Assembly: GCA_021018815.1 (NCBI GenBank)
Contig: JAITYX010000004.1
Span: 5,459,501 to 5,523,500 of the forward strand
Direction: 5' to 3'
Length of the DNA: 64,000 nt
Source: Talinum fruticosum
Lineage: Eukaryota > Streptophyta > Magnoliopsida > Caryophyllales > Talinaceae
Shown here: positions 56,865-64,000 of the stretch, one piece after another
Layout of the letters: every line of letters starts with the position of its first letter
Position numbering within the stretch: the first letter of the stretch is position 1
Program-made: the position numbers and the translations under genes
The notes under the pieces: model-generated
Told to the model about the DNA's origin: nothing
The model's database searches: none
Seen by the model: the letters and a program-made list of their open reading frames with translations, nothing else

Positions 56865-59190
56865 TTAACACGGAGGAAGATCCTTTGGCGGGGACAAAAC
56901 AGAGTACTCCGGCCCGGGTCCATCTTCAACCACAAATGCAGTCTTCAATCCCCACCCAGTGTGCAACTCCAAATGACAATGCATGAACCACACTCCTGCA
57001 CCATCCAGTACAATAGTATATGCATTCAAAATCCGACATTTTATCGTAATAGCAAATAGACTTGATAAAATTGACTCATACACGAGTCTCTTAGAATGAC
57101 AAATGAATAAAACAAGAGTTTAGTTACCTGGGTTATCGGCCCTAAACCGAATAGCAGTCCACCCACCTGTGGGGACTCCAACGGTGTTCCTCTCAGGAGG
57201 GTCAACCAAGTTGAACTTAGCCGGGTCCTTAGCCGGATCAAAGTTACCAATACCAGTCCCAACCACAAAGAAGTTGTACCCGTGAAGATGGAAAGGATGA
57301 GACTCTACAGTTAGTAAATTTGTGTCCTGCAAAACCAGCTCTACTGTCGAATTGAAGGTAATCTTGCTGACCCGGGTTCCTTGGGCTGTCCTAAGGTTCG
57401 CGGTAAGTGGGGCTCCGGTGTAGTTAAAGGGGGTGGATGGCTTATCCGGAAAATCAGTCCTAAACACGCCCTTAATATCCAAGTAATGAGCTTGCAAAAG
57501 AGCAATCTGTGGCATCACAAAGGAAATATTGTTTAACGAGGCTGTCAATCGGGTTCCATTTAGGCAAGTTGGGCACGGGTTTGCTCCTAACCCGATTGTG
57601 TAAAACAGTTTCCTGTCCACTTTCAAAGGTACCTTGGCGGGAAATTGAGGGGTGTTTAAGCTTCTTAGCCTTTTGTTGTAAGTTAAAGCAAAAGTGGTGT
57701 CGTTTGGGGCAGGGAGTTGGGGGAGAGTGGGGATGACGGTGTTGGGTACACCTTTGTATTGGAAGATGGCGGTGGCGGTCTTGTTATCTACGGGTATGGG
57801 CACGTCCATGAAGGTCCTAGTGGCCATGAAGTAGCGGCCAGAGGCTTGGTTGGCTCGAACCAAAACGTTGGTGGTCTGACCAGGGGCTATGAGGATGGCT
57901 TGAGTGGTGAAGGGCTTGACATAGACAGCATCGATTTCTACAACGGTCAAAGCATGGCCAGCTATGCCAAAGAAGAGCTCGTCGTTAAGGGCCGCGTTGA
58001 TGATCCTAAGGAGATATGTCTTCCCTTGCTCAACCTCCATGGCATATGTGTCTACAAACACATCAATGAAGAAAAGGCAAACCATTAGAAACTCTTTTTG
58101 TTAATGTTGTCTACAATTCGTAGACATGATTCATGTATACATATATGAAATATTAGTTTATGTTCATTTCATTACAAATTTATATCATGATTGTATATGA
58201 TTAGATTGAACTATACAAAATGAAGATTAGCTAGTAGATTTATATGTCTTACGCTTCTCAGAGCAAGGGAATAAGGGCCCTGGCTTTCCATTGATGGTGT
58301 GTGCATCAGACATATTTGGAGGCAAGCCCAAGTCATTGCCTTGCTTAACTAGTGTCTCAACATCCGTATTCCACCATTCTCCTGTAAAAGAAACACCCCA
58401 AAAAAAAAAAAAAATCAAAATGGTTAAAAGAAGCTTAGCTTTAAGCTTAACCTAAAGTTAGCTAGCTGAAATTAAGTTACTTTAGTTACCTAGAATGATG
58501 TTAGCTTCCATGTCAGGCTGTGGAAATGGAAATGGAGTTCCTTCTTTTGGCATAATGACAATGGCACCATAGACCGTCGCCCTAAGCCAGGAAATATGGG
58601 CATGCCACCACAAGGTTCCTCTTTGCCCCGTGACATTGAAGTCATAGGTGTAACTGTTACCTGTCTGGATCGGACATTGAGTTATGTATGCTGGTCCGTC
58701 AGCCCAGCCATTTCGATATTGCTTCAGTCCATGCCTATATACAGTACATAATTAAATGTCCATCCAAGTTATGGTTAATTAACAAGAAAGAACAAATCAC
58801 TCCTCTATTCCAAAGACTGCAAGGAGGGATTGATCGTCTTACCAATGGATTGAAATGTTATATTGTGCATGGTTGGTGACATTAATCAAAACTCGATCCC
58901 CTTCTCGAGCATATACAGTTGGTCCAGGATACATCCCATTCACAGTTACTATAGGCTTTGCATGGCACAGCCTGCTCACATTCTTCACTTGAATCTGAAA
59001 TTATTGTTATTCATCACAAACTCAAATAAATTTGTTCGCCATTAATAAAATTGCAAGGCAATATGCGTAAGCAACTCACATCAAACTGGTACTGCTTCAC
59101 AGCAGCTTCAGATGGGAGTAACGTGAAACCGAGGAAGAAGCTGAAAACCAGACATGTTCTCAGATGATGCGAACTGCCCGAGCCTGGCAT
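56865..59190 (-). CDS. Laccase (multicopper oxidase, 563 aa)
   Basis: Six exons on the minus strand: 59190-59080, 58994-58843, 58734-58490, 58381-58253, 58051-57128, 56995-56865, all in phase (1,692 nt). Oxidises phenolics such as monolignols with reduction of O2 to water; secreted to the cell wall. A signal peptide occupies about residues 1-30 ([17 protein letters not shown]). Copper motifs are complete: HWHG (H87, H89), WWHAH (H132, H134), HPFHLHG, and HCHLELH (H526-C527-H528, H532). Many N-x-S/T sites indicate heavy glycosylation. Its text ([37 protein letters not shown]) places it in the lignin-related clade with LAC17/LAC2, by recall rather than by a tree. The gene is intact, with a TATA box about 100 bp upstream of the ATG. 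Confidence 0.95.
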
Positions 59191-60019
59191 TTTGATCAGA
59201 TGAGCCAGGAAAAGAATCCTTTGGATTCGTAGAGAGAGAGATAGAAAGAGAAAGAGGTACTGATGATGGGGTAAGATGAAGTTGAGAAGGGTATATATAG
59301 GTGAATCAAGGGGTGGTAGAATAGGCCATCAGTTTGTTGAATAAAGTTACAAGGGAAAATGAAGTTCTGACTTAGAGGCTGAGAAAACATATGAAGCCAA
59401 GATGAAGTCTTTCGTATGTGGGTATCTATCAATTCATGGCTTCAAGCTAATGAATTTGATTTTGGGGTTATTATTTAAATTAGACAAATATATAAAAAGG
59501 GAGGCCACCAAACTACCCAGGCTGGTTCTCTCTCTCTGTCTCTCTGAGCTTTGCCGTTAAGGGGAAGGGAAATTTGGCTGGTGAGTTAATGTTGACAATG
59601 CAGTCTAAAGAATCAACTTCTAACATTCAGACTCTTTTACAGTAAAATCCATATTGAAAGCTCCTTCTGACCAAGTATTAGATTGCAAATTCTTGTTGTG
59701 ATCTTGCTTCTTTACAAAAGTATTACATACTCTACGAGTGCCAAGTTGATTCAATCGTTTCTTTTACACCAAACATATGTACTGTATTTTTTGTTATTTT
59801 AAAAAAGATGCGTATAGTATGTATGTACATATGTTGTAAGCACGTATCCATACACATAAGCTGACTAGTTAATAAAGGTTTCTTTTCAATAATAAATAAT
59901 AAAAAAAGAAATCCTACTCTAACCTCATGAAGTAGTTTGGTTTTCCCGGTTTCATTATATAAGAACTTTTTTTAAAAAAATTCGGTTCCTATACCCTAAA
60001 CTCTAAACCCATAGCCACC
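59191..60019. other. Divergent promoter region between laccase and F-box gene
   Basis: TATATATA at 59,292-59,299 serves the laccase (minus strand, about 100 bp from its ATG). ACCAAAC at 59,507-59,513 fits the secondary-wall MYB element consensus ACC(A/T)A(A/C)(T/C), which would suit a lignin laccase; this is a motif match only. 'attatataa' near 59,953 is a possible TATA for the F-box gene at 60,020. Confidence 0.45.
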
Positions 60020-61240
60020 ATGAAGAGGAGGAGGAGACTAGGAAACCCAGAGCCAATGTTGGTGATCGCTCTAACCCAGATTCCAAAATCCACATTAATC
60101 ATCCCTCCATCAATATCCCTCAATGCCTTTTGATCGAAGAAGTTTTCTCAAGATTGCCCGTCAAGTCCCTCCTCCAATGCAAATCTCTCTCAAAGCAATG
60201 GAATTCGATCATCTCCAGCCCCAAATTTGCCCAATTACAACTCTCCCGTTCATCCTCGCTAGTTCGGTACCTATTGATTAATACTCATGGCGTTGTCCAC
60301 ATTCACGACAATGGGAATCAATTACGCCGATTTCATGGCCAAATTCAAACCGACTTCAATCCCGGATCGCCGAACCCGTTGGCTCATGTAACGGGTTAGT
60401 CTGCTCTGTTCATGGCTTTCGGGGCTCCGATTATTATTTCATCTGGAACCCCTCCACAAGCCAATTCAGGAAAATCCCATCCCCTTGTAATGTTCCAAAA
60501 GATGCCAGAGTCCTTAGAGGGTTTGGGTATGTATCTTGCATTGATGATTACAAACTAATTCAGACTACTTACTGTGAAGGATTTGCGATGAGCATATTTA
60601 CGTTGAGAACAGGGGTTTGGAGGCACTTGAAGATTTCTGATGAGTCCAACGAGCTGATTTGTTGCGGGTTTGAAGGTTGTCGGGGGTGCAAAATTAGACC
60701 CGGGTCAGCATTAGTAAACGAGACTCTGCATTGGCTTGGGTTTGCCTCCTTTTCTGAAGTAATGGAGGAGTGTCAAGTGCTTGCATTTGATTTAGTCAAG
60801 GAGGAGATGTTCAGCATACCGTTTCCCCCAATGTAATATCCGATCTCAGTAGCGGGGACGCCTTTCTGTCGGTCTTAGAAGACTGTCTCTGCTTGTGTAA
60901 TCTGTATAAGAACCGAGGATTAGTGGAGATGTGGGTGTTGGAGGAGTATGGCGATTGGGGGTCTTGGAGGAAGCTCCTTAAGGTAGAATTAGGGATAACT
61001 TTGGTGGGCTCCAAGCTCCCTAACTGGAACTTATTCGGCATGGGAGGACTCGAAAGGAAGATTCTGATCCTCCCTTCTGGAGGAAACCCACATTTGTTTG
61101 TTGATTTGAGTCATGATCCTCCCAAGGTGGTTTCTTTACCTGCAGATCTATATCTCTCTTTCGCCATCAGTTACATAGAAAGCCTGGTTTCTCCATTCCT
61201 TCAACCAGAAACTGATACTACCATTGACGAGCTAGTTTAA
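60020..61240 (+). pseudogene. F-box protein gene with three one-base frame breaks
   Basis: ATG at 60,020 (MKRRRRLG). The F-box (LLIEEVFSRLPVKSLLQCKS, then SKQWNSIISSPKF) is in the next frame over, so one base is missing upstream, possibly in the GGA repeat at about 60,025-60,035. The F-box-associated region resumes after a second shift at about 60,385 (SCNGLVCSVHGF, FIWNPSTSQFRKI, LRGFGYVSCIDDYKLI). A third shift lies in the C-run at about 60,829 (TTCCCCCAATG), after which DLSSGDAFLSVLEDCLCL, MWVLEEYGDWGSWRKLL and LILPSGG continue to the stop at 61,240. Each shift equals loss of one base, so the gene may be intact and the sequence wrong. Expected role: substrate receptor of an SCF ubiquitin ligase. 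Confidence 0.75.
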
Positions 61241-61862
61241 CTGCTGGTATCAAGCAAGCTTTTTACTTCAGGAATATGGAGAATTGAGCAACAATTTTGT
61301 TCTCATTTTTTTAATTTATTTATTTTTCTCCAGCAGTAGTTAATAACTTGATTTCTTCAGATGCTCTTTATTTGATAACCCTTTTTCAGTCTAGTGATGA
61401 TTCCTAATTAGTCCATAGCCATACAAATGCTATGCTCTGTTTCTGTACGGACTATCCATATGGGTTGGTCCCTTTGGCGTGTTCATACTTTATAATCATA
61501 CATTGTAAAACAGCAAGCAATGAAAAAAATAAAATAAAGATTGAATCGATCCATCAGCCTATATTGAATTTAAAGTCTAGAATCCACAATTTTCCTCACC
61601 TACATGTTATACAACTGTCCCGGGTCTATAGAATTACAAGAATTCCAGTGTGTGGGATGCAATTTTTACTCATCATTCGGGAGTACATACACCCGAGAAG
61701 CATGTACTCCGATCCCTAGAATCCCTTAAGCATACGAGAAATAAAAAATTTTCTATATAACATAGCATAAACAATGCAACTTTGTCAATTGAATTGTACA
61801 GCAAATTATCCTAAAGAAGTGAAGTAGTATCTAAATTAGATCGAGTCTAATTCAATATACAG
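61241..61862. other. Convergent intergenic region between two F-box genes
   Basis: 3' flanks of the two converging F-box genes. No gene seen; the 95-codon frame at 61,432-61,719 has no domain. Confidence 0.5.
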
Positions 61863-63091
61863 TCAGAAATCACAAGCGATTTGTGCATCTTGATCTCTCT
61901 TGGTTATCCCAGTTAAGCTCCTTGAAGCTCGGTTGGGAGAAAAGGGCATCAAAAGACTTCCAACATAGCTCGCCGCATTAGTCACCTGTTCAGGGAATTT
62001 GTATGAATCCACCACGGCAAAAACTTGCTGATCTCGTCCACATCCTGAAGCTGGCACAGCTAAGTTACAACGGTCGTCATGGACAAACAAAATCTTCTGA
62101 TTGTCATCTTTTACCTCTAACAGAGTTTGAGTTTGATTGTCACACCAGTGGCTCTTGGCCTCTGCCAAGGTAAAAACTCCTTCCATGACTTAGACTCTCC
62201 ATATTGCTCCAACATCCACACTTGTATCGTAGTCTGATCGAGCCACCAACTCACACACAGACATTGTCTGATTTCAGAGACATTGAAGGGACTTGTCCTC
62301 TCATCATTATAAGCTTGATTGCGCACTGGGTCAGGGAGGGGAATCGAGCCGATTGAATTATTGGCCAAGTTGAAAGCAAACATGACCACCTCATCAATAG
62401 ACCACAGAGCCCAGTGCAAGGTTTCACCCACTTGAACTGCGGGTGCCGTAGAATTATAAATATATTCGGGTTGGCCGGACAAGTCCACATCGTGATCATC
62501 TATGCGTTTCCATTGATTCAACTTTGATGAGAACGTGTAGGCCTTCCAAACTCGAACCCTGTCGATTATTGATTCAAGCAAAATCACAATCTTGTACTCA
62601 TCGCAGGAGGGACTGTACCCAAACCCCTGACACAGAATCCAGTAGCGGGAATAATGTGGCCCCCAGATGAGGCTGCGGGCTCGGGTTGTGGGGTTCCATA
62701 CGGTGTACTTGTTGGGTTTTTCATACGTGCAAACCAAGCCATTCGAACAGCCGACTAGATACCGGGGCTCAAAGTTATTATATTCCGGGTAGTTTATAAT
62801 CTCGTTAACTTCAAAGGGATTGAGTTTGAGGAGAAGCAGACTCTGGCTGGTACACAGTTGCAATTCACACACTGCATCGTCGTTGTTTTGGCGCTGCAAC
62901 TCAAAATACAAGTTGGAAAATTTAGGATCGTTAGAGATCACATTATTCCAGGATTTGCAGACGGATTTTGATCGGAGGAGGGATTTGATGGGGAGTCGAG
63001 TTAAGATCTCAAACAAGATTAGATCACTGGGTAAGGGTTCAAGGTTGAGGGAGGCCTTCTTCCGTCCCATGCTTGACCGTAGGTTGTACAC
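61863..63091 (-). pseudogene. F-box protein gene (F-box associated type), frame break near the 3' end
   Basis: Starts MYNLRSSMGRKKAS; the second Met (63,070) is the better family start. The F-box is intact (LPSDLILFEILTRLPIKSLL, then RSKSVCKSWNNVISNDPKF), followed by the F-box-associated region (LVGCSNGLVCTYE, TVWNPTTRARSLI, CQGFGYSPSCDEYKIVILLE, VQVGETLHWALW, MLEQYGESKSWKEF). The frame stops at 62,117, but the expected continuation (VFTLAEAK, then LLEVKDDNQKILFVHDDRCN) is read in another frame to 61,863. This amounts to one base missing near 62,180. If real, the protein loses about 90 C-terminal residues yet keeps the F-box. Clear paralogue of the pseudogene at 21,740. Expected to act as an SCF substrate receptor. 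Confidence 0.78.
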
Positions 63092-63378
63092 TTGAAAACA
63101 AAACTCTTATCGATGCCTAATATATATATATATATCCCGATTATTCGCCTGGCGAAATCTAGAGAATATCTTTATTTCCCTTTTTGTGTATCAAAGATAA
63201 AGTAGATCCCATTAAGGAACTTCCAAATTATTTAGGTTTCCAAATTAAAAATAAACAACTTTCATAAATTAAAAAGGATTAAAGAACCAAGTTTATCCTC
63301 AAGGGGTAACGTTTATGTCAAGCCCAATCTAAAGACCAAGCCTATGGCAAGCCCAACCTAAAAGGGCCTACTAAAAGG
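63092..63378. other. Upstream flank of the minus-strand F-box gene
   Basis: Holds a short TA run (about 63,120-63,135) close to the F-box start that may supply the TATA box, then AT-rich non-coding DNA. Confidence 0.45.
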
Positions 63379-64000
63379 TAGGGGTGAGCTAGGGGTGAGC
63401 ACGATTAATGGGTACTCTGGTCAAAAGACTAAAGTTCCAAAATAGGAACCGGTCATATGGTTCGAATAAGGTTCCTAAAATTTAGTAACTTGTCAAATAG
63501 GTTCCGGTTCGGGTTTCAAAAATCAAACTTTGGAATCGGAACCTGAAACTATTAAAATAGGTAATGTTTCCAGCATTTTCAGTTTTCAATTTGCAAATAT
63601 GAGGCCTATGTAATTTTAGGTTCAATTAATTTGTGATTCATAATATTTACTCTTTAAATGCAAAGAGAAGTACAAATTGATGTTTTGCTTCTCGTTTCCT
63701 TTTGCCCTGGATGTTTAAGTTCTCTTCTAACTCTTCTTGTGGAAAATCGATTTGCTATTTATTAATGCTTGAAATGTAATTAATCTAAAGATATATAATT
63801 TTTAATGCTTTAAATTTTTTTTATATAAGTAATGGTATGAACAGGGTACACTCGAATCGGAACCGGATCCTATGGCTCAAGTTCAGGTTCCTAAAATTAA
63901 GGAACCGGTCAAACAGGTTCTTATTAGGTTCCCAAAATTCAGGAACCGGTCAAACAGGATCAGGGTCAAGTTCCCAATTTTGGGACATGTACCCGGAACC
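63379..64000. mobile_element. Left part of a probable hAT-type non-autonomous element, cut by the window edge
   Basis: TAGGGGTGAGC, a terminus of the kind seen in plant hAT elements, occurs twice in tandem (63,379-63,389 and 63,390-63,400). It is followed by clustered subterminal motifs: 'ggaaccggtc' at about 63,440 and repeatedly at 63,850-63,960, with 'gguttcc'-type complements written in the DNA as 'ggttcc'. The middle (63,580-63,840) is AT-rich and non-coding. The other terminus is not in the window, so the target-site duplication cannot be tested. Confidence 0.45.

Noticed and set aside
57509..58088. Plus-strand frames opposite laccase exon 5
   Set aside because: Antisense shadows of the laccase coding sequence, which is complete on the minus strand.

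Overview
This is nuclear DNA of a flowering plant, almost certainly a eudicot. It has split genes with GT-AG introns, AT-rich intergenic DNA with (TA)n microsatellites, a Ty1/copia retrotransposon, several MITEs, and plant-specific families (ATL21-type RING-H2 proteins, F-box proteins, a fibrillin/pseudokinase protein, NADH-GOGAT, laccase). The species cannot be fixed from the sequence.

Layout: 1-16,800 is a tandem array of RING-H2 ubiquitin-ligase genes of the GUB_WAK_bind + transmembrane + GLD + RING-H2 architecture, all on the minus strand. The third copy is split by an 8.0-kb copia element. A non-autonomous hAT element carrying a 72-bp minisatellite lies at 423-1485. At 17,400-19,310 there are two short RING-H2 genes (plus strand) and a RING-H2 relic (minus). 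An F-box pseudogene follows at 21,740-23,019. Then come three conserved multi-exon genes on the plus strand: PAP14-like (24,679-29,670), an SFT2/GOT1-type Golgi transport gene (30,507-34,527) and, after about 8 kb of gene-poor AT-rich DNA, GLT1 (NADH-glutamate synthase, 43,062-53,266, 22 exons). On the minus strand are a small three-exon gene for a conserved 75-residue protein (54,315-56,100) and a complete laccase (56,865-59,190). The right end holds two F-box genes (60,020-61,240 plus; 61,863-63,091 minus) and the start of what looks like another hAT element.

The genes do not form one pathway. The RING-H2 and F-box genes are fast-evolving ubiquitin-system families that grow by tandem duplication; the middle genes are conserved single genes (plastid nitrogen assimilation, plastid lipid association, Golgi trafficking); the laccase acts in the cell wall.

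Most important caution: seven genes show reading-frame breaks, and twelve of these breaks behave as the loss of one base, mostly in short homopolymers, including inside GLT1 and other otherwise normal genes. This pattern fits consensus indel errors at least as well as real gene decay, so pseudogene calls here are provisional. The exception is the F-box copy at 21,740, whose breaks go in both directions. I found no convincing previously undescribed biological system.
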